Source: Bacteroidota bacterium (GTDB lineage Bacteria > Bacteroidota > Ignavibacteria > Ignavibacteriales > Ignavibacteriaceae). From it: a stretch of DNA of 64,000 nucleotides. This document shows positions 27,222-36,954 of this stretch, in pieces. Every line of letters begins with the position of its first letter. Within the stretch, counting starts at the first letter, position 1. Where the stretch lies: assembly GCA_022708025.1 (NCBI GenBank), contig JAKIZM010000005.1, forward strand, positions 1-64,000, in the 5' to 3' direction. The position numbers were made by a program, and so were the translations under genes. A model generated the notes under the pieces. The model worked only from the letters and a program-made list of their open reading frames with translations. It was not told the DNA's origin and made no database searches.

Positions 27222-29164
27222 TTGGAAGAAAAATACAAAATTATAAAGTTGTTTCGTTGCTTGGTGTTGGCGGAATGGGATCCGTTTACAAAGTATATGA
27301 TACTATTCTTGAGCGATACGCTGCGTTAAAAATTATAAATATTAATTCAATTCCTAATCCCAGATTTATAGAAAGATTTAAAAGAGAAGCAAGAAATCAG
27401 GCTAAACTTTCTCATCCGAATATAGTTTCAGTTTATGGATTTGTTCAGGAGAGAGATATACTTGGTATTGTCATAGAATATATCCATGGAGAGACAATTG
27501 AAAGTATTATCGGAAAGAACGGACGCTTTGATTTATATTATGCAACAGAGTTATTAGAACAGATTTTAAATGGTATCGATGCTGCCCACAGTTCAGGATT
27601 TATTCATAGAGATTTAAAACCTTCCAATATCATACTTGATCACGAAGGCAATCCGAAGATAATGGATTTTGGAATATCAAAGTCAATTGAAGATATAAAA
27701 ACTGTTACACAACAGAATTCCAGACCGGGGACACTTTTATATATGAGTCCCGAACAACTTAGCGGCAATGTTGTAACAATTAAAAGTGATATTTATGCTA
27801 TAGGTATAACATACTATGAAATGTTAACCGGGTATCATCCATATCAGGTAAATACTATTTATGAAATTATTGATGCACATGTTAATCAGGTGCCTGAAAG
27901 ATTAACTAACATTTTACCGGGAATTCCGGATTTTATTGATGAAATAATTTTAAGAGCAATTGGCAAAGCCGGTGACAATTCTTTTAACAATGCTCAGGAA
28001 TTTAAAGAGGCACTAAAGCTTGTTCCCAAAATTGATTCTTTTACTTCATCAGGCATAAATCAGTATATACCCGAAGATGATTATACACCGGTGCTTACTG
28101 AAGATGAAGTGATTTCTGAAAAAACTGAATCAAAAAAATTTAATACGTTTACAAATATTTTACTTGTTCTGGTTTTTATTGTGCTTGCAGTAATTGTATA
28201 TAACGTTGTTAAAAAAACAATAGAAGAATATGAAAAAGATGATATTAACTCATTGAATTATTCGCAGGATTATACAAAAAACCCGCATTACATTTTATCA
28301 ACTGATTGGTTAAATGTAAAGATTAATACTGATGCCAATCTGAATGCAATATGTTTTACAAACGACTTCAATGGCTTTCTTGCTGGAGATTCGGGTACTT
28401 TATTCAGAACAATTAATTCAGGTTCTGATTGGGAATTGGTCAAAACCGGTTATAAAAATAATTTTCATTCGCTTACAATTTCAGATAATAAGATCTTTGT
28501 TGCGGGTTCAGATGGTTTTATAGGAATCTATAATGATAAGAATAAACAAATAAAAAAAATCAATACTGGTGTATCTGAAACAATTTTCCAAATCATATTT
28601 ATTTCGGATTACACCGGATTTGCAGTTGGTTCAAATGGTTTGATTTTAAAGACAGAAGATGGAGGATTAAGCTGGAGCAGGAGGATGAGCAATGTTTCAG
28701 AAAATCTATTCTCTGTTGCTTTTGCTGATAATCTTAACGGAACAATTGTTGGCTGGGACGGAATTATTCTTAAAACTATAAATGGCGGGGAATCCTGGAG
28801 CAAAGTCAGCTCAAAGTATCAAACTTATTTTAAGGATGTGATTTTTGTTAATGAATTTTTAGGGTTTATTGTCGGTGGTAATGGTATGATTCTGAGATCA
28901 GAAAATGGTGGTAATAGCTGGAAAGATATTAATATAAACTCTTCTTCGGGGTTGTACAAAATTATTTTTGATAACAGTGATAACGGAATAATTATTACCA
29001 ACAGAGGTGAAGTATTACATTCATCAGATGCGGGCAAAAGCTGGAAAATGAAATCTATAGGAAAACCAGTTGCTTTAAATGATATAAAGCAATTAAACTC
29101 CGGTAAGTATATGATCGTTGGAAACAACGGAAGCCTATTTAAAAGTGCTCTTCAAAAGAAATGA
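27218..29164 (+). CDS. Receptor-like Ser/Thr protein kinase with extracellular YCF48/BNR propeller
   Basis: This 648-aa protein has a PknB-like kinase domain (residues about 9-270). The Gly-rich loop is GVGGMGSVY at 16-24, the catalytic Lys is K38, HRDLKPSN lies near 130 and DFG near 150. A single membrane helix (about 310-330) follows. The outer part (about 360-648) has repeated blades with a GFxxGxxGxxxxTxxGGxSW pattern, as in YCF48/BNR propellers. The propeller would sense a periplasmic ligand, while the kinase signals inside. It is coupled to the PP2C gene upstream. Confidence 0.92.
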   Translation: MIGRKIQNYKVVSLLGVGGMGSVYKVYDTILERYAALKIININSIPNPRFIERFKREARNQAKLSHPNIVSVYGFVQERDILGIVIEYIHGETIESIIGKNGRFDLYYATELLEQILNGIDAAHSSGFIHRDLKPSNIILDHEGNPKIMDFGISKSIEDIKTVTQQNSRPGTLLYMSPEQLSGNVVTIKSDIYAIGITYYEMLTGYHPYQVNTIYEIIDAHVNQVPERLTNILPGIPDFIDEIILRAIGKAGDNSFNNAQEFKEALKLVPKIDSFTSSGINQYIPEDDYTPVLTEDEVISEKTESKKFNTFTNILLVLVFIVLAVIVYNVVKKTIEEYEKDDINSLNYSQDYTKNPHYILSTDWLNVKINTDANLNAICFTNDFNGFLAGDSGTLFRTINSGSDWELVKTGYKNNFHSLTISDNKIFVAGSDGFIGIYNDKNKQIKKINTGVSETIFQIIFISDYTGFAVGSNGLILKTEDGGLSWSRRMSNVSENLFSVAFADNLNGTIVGWDGIILKTINGGESWSKVSSKYQTYFKDVIFVNEFLGFIVGGNGMILRSENGGNSWKDININSSSGLYKIIFDNSDNGIIITNRGEVLHSSDAGKSWKMKSIGKPVALNDIKQLNSGKYMIVGNNGSLFKSALQKK

Positions 29165-29205
29165 TGAATTAAACTCTTCACTGTCTTTGCTAAACTTTTT
29201 ATTTT

Positions 29206-31422
29206 ATGAAATCCTTTTTTCATCTTAAAGCTAATATAACATTTATGGTATCAGCACTGATTCTGATTCTTGTGAACTGCTTGTTTACAGGTATTGCCCT
29301 ACTTAATACTTTTGGTTATGAGTTTGCAGCTGTTAACGGATTATTACTAGTTATAATTTCCGGATTGTTTACTATTTCTAAAATTCAGAAAACTGAATTA
29401 AATCTTATAAAAATTTTAAAGAATCTTACAGTATTATTTTTAATACCTCTTATTATCACACTGATCAATTCGCTGCTAACAATGTTCTGTTCATTTTGGG
29501 ATGGATTAGGTTTTTATTTTTTAATTACACTGCCTTCTTTATTGCTTGGATTTTCCTTAGCCCTTTTAATTGGTTTTTATTTTAAGAAATTCAAACGATC
29601 AATTTTTATTCTTGTAATTATTTTACTCGCTCTGATTCCGGTATTTGAAATATACTTTTTCCCACAGATTTATTTTTATTCGCCATTGATTGGTTTCTTT
29701 CCGGGTAATATTTATGATGAAGGTCTGAGTCCTGATTTAAAATTATTCTGGCATCAGATAATAGTCTTATCTTTTAGTATTGTAATGATTAATCTGGTTT
29801 ATAAAAAACGCAATTTGTTGGCAGCTAAAAAGAATCAATTTCTTTTTGAGGTGATTATCTTATTTATAATTTTTCAATTCCTTTCTCCATTTATAGGTTT
29901 TTCAACTTCATTTTATAAACTGGAAAATACACTATTTCAAAAAATTGAAACTGAAAATTTCATCTTATATTACGATAAGCTAACTGATGAAGAAGCTGAA
30001 TATATTTCAATAAGTCAGGAATATTATTACTCAATACTAACAGATTATTTAAAAGTTATTCCTTCAAAAAAAATAAATGTTTATGTTTTTAATAATCGCG
30101 AACAGAAGAAGCAATTATTTGGAGCCGGAAATGCTGATGTAACCAAACCATGGCAATATGCTGTTTACTTAAGTGCTGAATCCTGGGATAATACATTAAA
30201 GCATGAACTTGTGCATATCTTTTCCGCTGAGTTTGGAACTGGTATTTTTAAATTGGCAGCAGGATTCAATCCCGCACTAATAGAGGGAGTGGCAAAAGCG
30301 GTAGAAGGTGTTTCGTACGATTTTGAATTGACTGATTTCACTGCGCTGGCATATAATCATAACTATAAATTGGACATTGTCCCTTTATTTAGCGGATTAA
30401 ATTTCTTTCGTTCAAATCCTTCTTTAGGTTATACTTACAGCGGAGCTTTTATTAAATATCTTATTGATAAATACGGAATAAATAAAGTAAAAGATTTTTA
30501 TTCATCAAATGATTTTGAATTTATATTTAACAACAAATTAGAAGATGAACAGAAATTATTTGAGCAATATTTATCAGAATTACCAAGTATTGCCGGACAG
30601 GAAATGGCTGATTATTATTTCGGTCGTTTATCCATTATTCAAAAAGTTTGTCCAAGATATATTTCTGACAGATTAGCAGATGCTTATAATTATCTTGAAG
30701 AAGGTAATTTGAATAAAGCAGAAAAATTATTTACAGATGTTAATAACAAAGCGCTTAATTATTCAGCTTTGATTGGATTATCAGAAACTTATTATAGGAA
30801 AAAGGAAACAAGTAAAGCTGTTAAACTTCTGTCAGCTAATCTGAAAAAATTTTCTGATTCGCCTTATGAATATCTGTTGATGTTAAGATTAGGTGATCTT
30901 AATGCCCTTAATGATATGTATCCAATTGCTGAATTAAGTTATCAGAATATTATTGAAAGCAATGCGTCTTTTAATCTTGTTTTTTTATCAAAGCTGCGCT
31001 TAAAACTATTGGATAAGGATTTACTTAAAAATTTTCTTGAAGCCGATGATTCACTGAAATATAATATATTGATTAAGCTTAATAAAGATAGCCTTGATTA
31101 TAATACAATTCCATCTATCTTAAATTTAAGCCATAGTATAAAAACTAATTACAAACAGGTTATAAAGAATTTTAATAAGACTTTTATTATTGATAATTTA
31201 GAAAGCAGTTATGCAGTTTATAAGCTATCAGATTTTATGCTGGCAAATGGAGATTATGCTAATGCAAGAAAATACTCGGCATTGGCATTAAGGTATAAAG
31301 AACAAAATCCATTTTATTTTGCTATGAAACAAAATTATAACAAAGCGAATTGGTTCTTTAATAACGCGAATAATTTTATAAAATATATTAATCCTGATAC
31401 AACGGATGTTATCAATCAGTAA
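29206..31422 (+). CDS. Polytopic membrane protein with zincin (peptidase MA-like) and TPR-like region
   Basis: This 738-aa protein has about seven to eight N-terminal membrane helices (residues 10-240). A soluble domain follows with HELVH at 333-337, the HExxH zinc site. It lies in a context (LKHELVHIFSAEFGTG, then LIEGVAKAVEG) that resembles the peptidase MA family, where the downstream Glu is the third ligand. From about residue 470 onwards there are degenerate TPR-like helices. I read it as an intramembrane-anchored zinc protease; its substrate is unknown. It lies between the kinase gene and cca on the same strand. Confidence 0.75.
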   Translation: MKSFFHLKANITFMVSALILILVNCLFTGIALLNTFGYEFAAVNGLLLVIISGLFTISKIQKTELNLIKILKNLTVLFLIPLIITLINSLLTMFCSFWDGLGFYFLITLPSLLLGFSLALLIGFYFKKFKRSIFILVIILLALIPVFEIYFFPQIYFYSPLIGFFPGNIYDEGLSPDLKLFWHQIIVLSFSIVMINLVYKKRNLLAAKKNQFLFEVIILFIIFQFLSPFIGFSTSFYKLENTLFQKIETENFILYYDKLTDEEAEYISISQEYYYSILTDYLKVIPSKKINVYVFNNREQKKQLFGAGNADVTKPWQYAVYLSAESWDNTLKHELVHIFSAEFGTGIFKLAAGFNPALIEGVAKAVEGVSYDFELTDFTALAYNHNYKLDIVPLFSGLNFFRSNPSLGYTYSGAFIKYLIDKYGINKVKDFYSSNDFEFIFNNKLEDEQKLFEQYLSELPSIAGQEMADYYFGRLSIIQKVCPRYISDRLADAYNYLEEGNLNKAEKLFTDVNNKALNYSALIGLSETYYRKKETSKAVKLLSANLKKFSDSPYEYLLMLRLGDLNALNDMYPIAELSYQNIIESNASFNLVFLSKLRLKLLDKDLLKNFLEADDSLKYNILIKLNKDSLDYNTIPSILNLSHSIKTNYKQVIKNFNKTFIIDNLESSYAVYKLSDFMLANGDYANARKYSALALRYKEQNPFYFAMKQNYNKANWFFNNANNFIKYINPDTTDVINQ

Positions 31423-32827
31423 TAAATCAATTATTAAAAAGCTGAGTCAGAATCCTGTACTAAGTAAGATTGCTCAGATTGCACAGAGTGAAAACAAAAA
31501 TGTTTTTGTTGTTGGCGGATATGTCAGAGATCTGATATTGAAAAGGGAAAGAAGTGATATTGATATTCTCGTTATTGGAAGCGGAATTGATTTTGCTAAA
31601 ACAGTTGCCGAAAGACTTAATATCAGGAATGTAAATTATTTTAAAAATTTTGGTACAGCTCAATTCGATTTTGATGATATGAATATTGAATTTGTTGGTG
31701 CACGCAGAGAGTCTTATGACAGGAATACCCGTAAACCGATTGTAGAAGACGGTACTTTTGAAGATGATATCAGCAGACGCGATTTTACTATTAATACTTT
31801 AGCTGTTTCTCTTAACAAAGATGATTTCGGAAAGCTGATTGATGTTTACGATGGTCTGACAGATATTAAAAATCAGATTATCAGAACCCCTTTAGACCCA
31901 TTTAAAACTTTTGACGATGATCCTTTAAGGATAATGAGAGCTTTCAGATTTGCTTCGCAATTAAATTTTAAAGTAGAAAAAAATGTAATGAAGGCTGCTT
32001 ATGAAATGCGTAATCGCCTTTCAATTGTTTCTCAGGAAAGAATAACAGATGAATTCTTAAAGATTTTATCAACTCCAAAACCATCGATCGGATTAAAACT
32101 ATTATTTGATTCCCGGGTTCTTGAGATTGTGTTTCCTGAAATTGCAATAATGTCAGGTGTTGATCAGCGGAAAGATTATCATCATAAAGATGTTTTTCTA
32201 CATACACTTCAAGTGGTAGATAATATTTGTGAAGAAACTGATAGTGTCTGGTTAAGGTTTGCGGCATTAGTTCACGATATTGCAAAACCGCAGACAAAAA
32301 AGTTTGTTGAAGGAATCGGATGGACATTTCATGGTCACGAAAATCTTGGCGCTAAAATGATGAAAAAGATTTTCCACAGGATGAAATTACCTCTTAGTCA
32401 ATTGGAATATGTTCAAAAGCTTATCACATTACATCTTCGCCCGATTGCATTAGCAAAAGAAGAAGTAACAGATTCAGCTATAAGAAGATTAGTTGTGCAG
32501 GCAGGCGAGGATCTTGAAGATTTAATTACGTTGTGCCGTGCTGATATTACTAGCAAGAATCCTTATAAAGTTGAAGAATATCTTGGTAACTATGAACGCG
32601 TTATGCAAAAAGTACGTGATGTTAAGGAACGCGATAATCTTCGTGCTTTTCAGTCACCTGTAAGAGGAGATGAGATTATGCAGATTTGTAATCTTAAACC
32701 ATCAAGAAAAGTTGGTGAAATTAAAACTGCAATTGAAGAGGCTATACTTGATGGCAAGATCGGAAATAACTATGAAGAAGCTCTTAATTATCTTATGAAA
32801 ATAAAAGACAAGTTTCTATCAGAGTAA
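31406..32827 (+). CDS. cca: CCA tRNA nucleotidyltransferase / poly(A) polymerase family with HD domain
   Basis: This 473-aa protein has the class II nucleotidyltransferase head: VVGGYVRDLILKR and SDIDILVIG give the metal-binding DxD, and EDDISRRDFTINTLAVSL is the second signature. An HD phosphohydrolase domain (HHKDVFLHTLQVVDNI ... LVHDIAKP) follows. The organism's tRNA genes here lack an encoded CCA, so a CCA-adding role is expected. A poly(A) polymerase role cannot be excluded from sequence. It overlaps the end of the upstream gene by 17 nt. Confidence 0.9.
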   Translation: MLSISNKSIIKKLSQNPVLSKIAQIAQSENKNVFVVGGYVRDLILKRERSDIDILVIGSGIDFAKTVAERLNIRNVNYFKNFGTAQFDFDDMNIEFVGARRESYDRNTRKPIVEDGTFEDDISRRDFTINTLAVSLNKDDFGKLIDVYDGLTDIKNQIIRTPLDPFKTFDDDPLRIMRAFRFASQLNFKVEKNVMKAAYEMRNRLSIVSQERITDEFLKILSTPKPSIGLKLLFDSRVLEIVFPEIAIMSGVDQRKDYHHKDVFLHTLQVVDNICEETDSVWLRFAALVHDIAKPQTKKFVEGIGWTFHGHENLGAKMMKKIFHRMKLPLSQLEYVQKLITLHLRPIALAKEEVTDSAIRRLVVQAGEDLEDLITLCRADITSKNPYKVEEYLGNYERVMQKVRDVKERDNLRAFQSPVRGDEIMQICNLKPSRKVGEIKTAIEEAILDGKIGNNYEEALNYLMKIKDKFLSE

Positions 32828-32831
32828 TAAA

Positions 32832-33254
32832 TTAAAAATTATATCTTAAGCCAACGAAGTATCTTTTCTCTTCTATTCTGACCAGATTATTTTGAATTCC
32901 AATAGATAGGTTAATTGGTATTTGTGTTTGATAGCTTTGAAACTTATCGTTAAATGTAAGATACTTATTAATTAATTCTTCATTATTTAGTATTGCAGTA
33001 GTATCGGATTTGGTTTTTTCAGCGGGCTTTTTATCGCTGAGTATTGCATAGACAACTATTCCGGCAATTATTGCAACTCCGGCAACATATAAAAATGTAT
33101 TGTCTTTTGAGTCGTTTACATTACCTGTATTTCCCGAACTTCCGCCGATTTTATCAGATATTCTGTTAACTTGCTGAGCTTCTGAGATATTAGTTATACC
33201 AAATGTTATTACCAATAACATTATAAGGATAGTTTTTACTTTCAATGATTTCAT
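32832..33254 (-). CDS. Small secreted/membrane protein, function unknown
   Basis: This 140-aa protein has an N-terminal signal peptide (ILIMLLVITFGITNISEAQ), a Gly/Ser/Asn-rich linker and one internal membrane helix (TFLYVAGVAIIAGIVVYAIL, residues about 53-72). The end has alternating strands finishing in VGLRYNF, like the last strand of an outer-membrane barrel. I do not recognise a family. It is convergent with cca, 4 nt apart. Confidence 0.6.
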   Translation of the reverse strand: MKSLKVKTILIMLLVITFGITNISEAQQVNRISDKIGGSSGNTGNVNDSKDNTFLYVAGVAIIAGIVVYAILSDKKPAEKTKSDTTAILNNEELINKYLTFNDKFQSYQTQIPINLSIGIQNNLVRIEEKRYFVGLRYNF

Positions 33255-33431
33255 TTGTATAAGTTCTTTTTATTACTGAAAAAATAATACTGAAATAACA
33301 GAATAGTTTCAACTGAAAATTAAAATCGATTTTAGATAATATCATTAACTATTTATTAAAGTTATTAGTTACCGTATGTGTAATTATATAACCATTTATA
33401 ATTAAACAAACCAACTTTCAATCAATTAGAC

Positions 33432-33501
33432 TATTTTTGGGGCAATTATTATCAACGAATGATTGAAAATATTATTGTATTTTAGACCTCCAATTAGGTC
33501 T
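33432..33501 (+). promoter_or_regulatory. Candidate -7 element and leader hairpin of the export operon
   Basis: TATTTTTG at 33432-33439 matches TAnnTTTG, but no good -33 box precedes it. In the leader, AGACCT at 33485-33490 pairs with AGGTCT at 33496-33501, a 6-bp hairpin 24 nt before the ATG at 33526. The rest of the 271-nt gap 33255-33525 shows nothing I can support. Confidence 0.4.
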
Positions 33502-33525
33502 TAAATTTATCAAACGGAGAAACAA

Positions 33526-34827
33526 ATGAAATTTTTCTTTTTCTCAATATTACTTTTGTTAAATATCAATATTTATTCTCAAAGCCAGCTAACCTTAAAT
33601 GAAGCAATAAAAATTGCACTGCAAAAAAACAGCGGATTACTTTCTAATGAGAATAATCTGCTGAAAAGTGAATCTAATTTAACTGCTGCGTATGGAAACT
33701 TTTTGCCCAATTTAAATGCTTCAGGAAGCTGGAGCTGGAATAAAAATAAAGGCGAAGGATATGAAGCTGATTCCCGTAGCTGGTCAGTTGGTATAAATTC
33801 AAGTATTGTATTGTTTGATGGTCTTTCAAATTTCGCTAATCTTTCCCGCAGTCAGAATAATTACGAGGCTGTAAAATTAGCTATTGAACAGAAAAAACAG
33901 GAAGTAGTCTTTCAGACAATCAATCTTTATTATGCAATTGTTGAGTCTGAGCAGTTATTAAAAGTAAGAGAAGAAGATGTTAAGCAGCAGCAAAAAAACC
34001 TTGAAACTATTGAAGAACGAAACAGGTTAGGTTCTGTAACTAAAGCAGATGTTTATCAGCAACAGGTACAATTAGGCAATGCAGAACTGCAGCTGATTCA
34101 GCAAAAAAATGTTTTAGAAACATCTAAAAGCAATTTATTGTTTTATCTAGGACTTGATGTTTTAGAAAACTATCAATACTCAGATAATTTTTCTGAAAGA
34201 GAAATTAAAATACTGGATACGGATATCAATACAGATTATGATAGACTTTCCGAACTTGTAAAACAAGCATTAAATAATCGCAGAGATTATCTTGCACAAA
34301 AACTAACCTTGGATGCTTATTACGATAATCTGACAATTGCGCGTTCAGGGCATCTGCCGTCGTTAACAGGAAGATTAGGATATGGAACAGATGCTAATGT
34401 TCCTGAAGATCTTTTCAAGAATCATTTATTTTCGGCTGGACTTACTTTAAGTATTCCGCTTTTCTCAGGTTTTTCCACTCATAATTTAATACAAAGCGCT
34501 GAGGTTGATGCAATGAATTATGAACTTCAGGTAAGAGACAGTGAAAGAATGATTAAACAGGAAATACAGAAATCTTTCCTGGATCTTGAAGCCTCTAAAA
34601 AAGGATTGCTTGTAACTCAAAAGAATGTAAGTGCGGCTGAAGAAAATCTTAAGATAGAACAAGAAAAATATAATCTTGGTGCAGGCAAATTACTTGATGT
34701 ATTGATTGCTAATACATCTTATCAAAATGCAAAAACTAATTACATTAATTCGCAGTTTAATTATATAAAACTAAGTGAAGAACTTAAATATAATCTGGGC
34801 ACTTTGGATTATAAATCATACGAATAA
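33526..34827 (+). CDS. TolC-family outer-membrane efflux protein
   Basis: This 433-aa protein has a signal peptide (FFFSILLLLNINIYS) and two repeated coiled-coil/beta modules typical of TolC channels. LTLNEAIKIALQKNSGLL opens the first, and the second half repeats with RDYLAQKLTLDAYYDNL and NLKIEQEKYNLGAGKLLDVL. It forms the outer-membrane tunnel of a tripartite pump. It is first in an operon with a periplasmic adaptor, an ABC ATPase and two permeases. Confidence 0.93.
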   Translation: MKFFFFSILLLLNINIYSQSQLTLNEAIKIALQKNSGLLSNENNLLKSESNLTAAYGNFLPNLNASGSWSWNKNKGEGYEADSRSWSVGINSSIVLFDGLSNFANLSRSQNNYEAVKLAIEQKKQEVVFQTINLYYAIVESEQLLKVREEDVKQQQKNLETIEERNRLGSVTKADVYQQQVQLGNAELQLIQQKNVLETSKSNLLFYLGLDVLENYQYSDNFSEREIKILDTDINTDYDRLSELVKQALNNRRDYLAQKLTLDAYYDNLTIARSGHLPSLTGRLGYGTDANVPEDLFKNHLFSAGLTLSIPLFSGFSTHNLIQSAEVDAMNYELQVRDSERMIKQEIQKSFLDLEASKKGLLVTQKNVSAAEENLKIEQEKYNLGAGKLLDVLIANTSYQNAKTNYINSQFNYIKLSEELKYNLGTLDYKSYE

Positions 34828-34852
34828 ATTTTTTAACAGGAGAATGTCTCAA

Positions 34853-36145
34853 ATGGCAAAAGGAAATAAAAAATCGAAGAAGAAGCTATACATATTTGGA
34901 GGAATCGGTTTACTGATTCTCATTTTAGTGCTTATTGCTTTTATTGGCGGAAATAAAGAAGAAATTATTTCTGTTCAGACTGAAAAGGTAACAAAGAGAA
35001 CAATAACCCAAACTGTTGCAGCAACCGGCAAGATAAATCCTGAATTTAAAGTCGTTATCAATCCTGAAGTAACCGGAGAAATTGTTGAACTGCCGGTTAA
35101 AGAAGGTGACTATGTAAAGAAAGGTCAGCTTCTGATCAGAATAAAAGGAGATCAGTATCAGGCACAGAAGCAAAGATTGGAAGCTAATTTGTTAGCTGCT
35201 CAGGCAAGTTTAAAAATGAGAGAAGCTGAATTAACCAAGGTTGAACTTGATTATAAAAGAATTCAGGAATTACATAGTAAGGGTCTTGCAAGCGATTCAG
35301 AACTTGAAGCAGCAAAATCCAATTACTTAACTTCAAAAGCTTCATACGAAGCGGCTGAGGCAAATGTACTGCAAAGTAAAGCTATGCTAAGAGAAACTCT
35401 GGAGACACTTTACAAAACAACAATCTTATCACCAATGGATGGTGTTGTTACTAAATTAAATGTTGAATTAGGAGAAAGAGTATTCGGAGCAGGATTTTCT
35501 ATGGGTACAGATATTATGACTGTATCAGATCTAAGAAATATTGAAGCCGTTGTTGATGTTGATGAGAATGATGTAGTTTTAGTTTCAATTGGTGATACTG
35601 CCAGAATTCAGATTGATGCTTTTAAAGATCAGGAATTTCTTGGTTTAGTATCTGAAATCGGGAATAGTGCAAAGACAACAGGTTTGGGTTCACAGAATGA
35701 AGTAGTAAATTTTGAAGTAAAGATTAAATTAATAGATCCTAAGAACTCATTACGACCCGGTATGAGTTGCACTGCTGATATAGAAACTGAAACAATTCAG
35801 AATGTTTTAAGTGTTCCAATACAAAGTGTTACTACTAGAGAAGGCGGTCCATCAGGAGATAAAATGACTGAAAGTCAGGGACCTGGTGATTTCCAGCAGG
35901 TGAAAGAAGTTAAAAAAGAAAAAATACATAAAGTAAAAGAAGTAGTATTTCTTGTTGAAAACGGGAAATCCAAAAAAGTTGAAGTTGAAACCGGTTTAAG
36001 TGATGATAACTATATAGCTATTCTAAGCGGTTTGGAAGGCGGAGAAGAAGTGGTTTCGGGTAGTTATAAAGCAATCTCCAGAGAATTAAATGATGGTGTA
36101 AAAGTGCGTGTGGAAGAAAAAAATAAAAACTTCAACAAGAAATAA
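34853..36145 (+). CDS. Periplasmic adaptor (MacA/HlyD/RND type)
   Basis: This protein of about 430 aa starts with a Lys-rich cytoplasmic stretch and one membrane helix (IFGGIGLLILILVLIAFIGG). A lipoyl-like half-motif (GEIVELPVKEGDYVKKGQLLIRI), a coiled-coil hairpin (LEANLLAAQASLKMREAEL) and a beta-barrel part follow. It links the inner-membrane ABC transporter to TolC. The ATG at 34853 is preferred because AGGAG at 34838-34842 is then 10 nt away; an ATG at 34844 is almost on top of that site, and one at 34775 lies inside the tolC-like gene. Confidence 0.9.
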   Translation: MAKGNKKSKKKLYIFGGIGLLILILVLIAFIGGNKEEIISVQTEKVTKRTITQTVAATGKINPEFKVVINPEVTGEIVELPVKEGDYVKKGQLLIRIKGDQYQAQKQRLEANLLAAQASLKMREAELTKVELDYKRIQELHSKGLASDSELEAAKSNYLTSKASYEAAEANVLQSKAMLRETLETLYKTTILSPMDGVVTKLNVELGERVFGAGFSMGTDIMTVSDLRNIEAVVDVDENDVVLVSIGDTARIQIDAFKDQEFLGLVSEIGNSAKTTGLGSQNEVVNFEVKIKLIDPKNSLRPGMSCTADIETETIQNVLSVPIQSVTTREGGPSGDKMTESQGPGDFQQVKEVKKEKIHKVKEVVFLVENGKSKKVEVETGLSDDNYIAILSGLEGGEEVVSGSYKAISRELNDGVKVRVEEKNKNFNKK

Positions 36146-36160
36146 ACCTGGTAAACGATA

Positions 36161-36880
36161 ATGAACATAATTAACATAGAACATATTGCAAAGATTTATC
36201 AGGTTGGGATGGAGCAGGTTCATGCACTCAGAGATGTTTCTTTGAAGATCAATAAAAATGAATATGTTGCGATAATGGGTCCTTCCGGTTCTGGTAAATC
36301 AACTCTGATGAATATGCTTGGCTGTCTTGATACACCAACATCGGGAGTTTATGATTTTAAAGGTGTCAGTGTTAGTGAAATGACTGATAATGAACTTGCA
36401 AGAATCAGAAATAAGGAAATAGGATTTGTATTTCAGACTTTTAATCTGCTTGCAAGATCAGATGCAGTGCATAATGTTGAACTGCCATTAATTTATGCGG
36501 GAATTCCTTCTGCAGAAAGAAAGGAAAGAGCCAGACAAGCTTTAATTGATGTCGGACTTGGTGATCGTATGCATCATAAACCTAATGAACTATCCGGCGG
36601 GCAAAGACAAAGAGTAGCAATTGCCAGAGCTCTTGTAACCAAACCGGCAATTATTCTTGCTGATGAACCTACAGGTAATCTGGATTCAAAAACAGGCGAA
36701 GAAATTATGGCGCTTTTTAATGAGATACATCAAAAAGGTAATACAATAATTCTTGTGACTCACGAAGAATATATAGCTGAACATGCTATGAGAATATTAA
36801 GACTTAAAGATGGTTTAATAGAAAAAGATGAAGTTGTTGAGAAAAGATTTATTCCCAAATCAAAAGAAGCAGTTGAGTAA
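36161..36880 (+). CDS. ABC transporter ATPase (MacB/LolD type)
   Basis: This 239-aa ATPase has Walker [10 protein letters not shown] (near residue 40), Q-loop, signature [15 protein letters not shown] and Walker [25 protein letters not shown] is typical of the MacB/LolD/FtsE group. It powers the two permeases encoded next. The full operon resembles a MacAB-TolC exporter with ATPase and permease on separate chains. Confidence 0.94.
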   Translation: MNIINIEHIAKIYQVGMEQVHALRDVSLKINKNEYVAIMGPSGSGKSTLMNMLGCLDTPTSGVYDFKGVSVSEMTDNELARIRNKEIGFVFQTFNLLARSDAVHNVELPLIYAGIPSAERKERARQALIDVGLGDRMHHKPNELSGGQRQRVAIARALVTKPAIILADEPTGNLDSKTGEEIMALFNEIHQKGNTIILVTHEEYIAEHAMRILRLKDGLIEKDEVVEKRFIPKSKEAVE

Positions 36881-36954
36881 AAAAAATCAATCTTATAATT
36901 TTTAAAAAAAAAATTACTCTGATTGAATTCTGAAATACTAAGGAAAAAGAAAAT

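Noticed and set aside
31968-32327. Antisense ORF of 119 codons inside cca
   Set aside because: It is fully contained in a well-supported gene on the other strand and has no motif or ribosome site.
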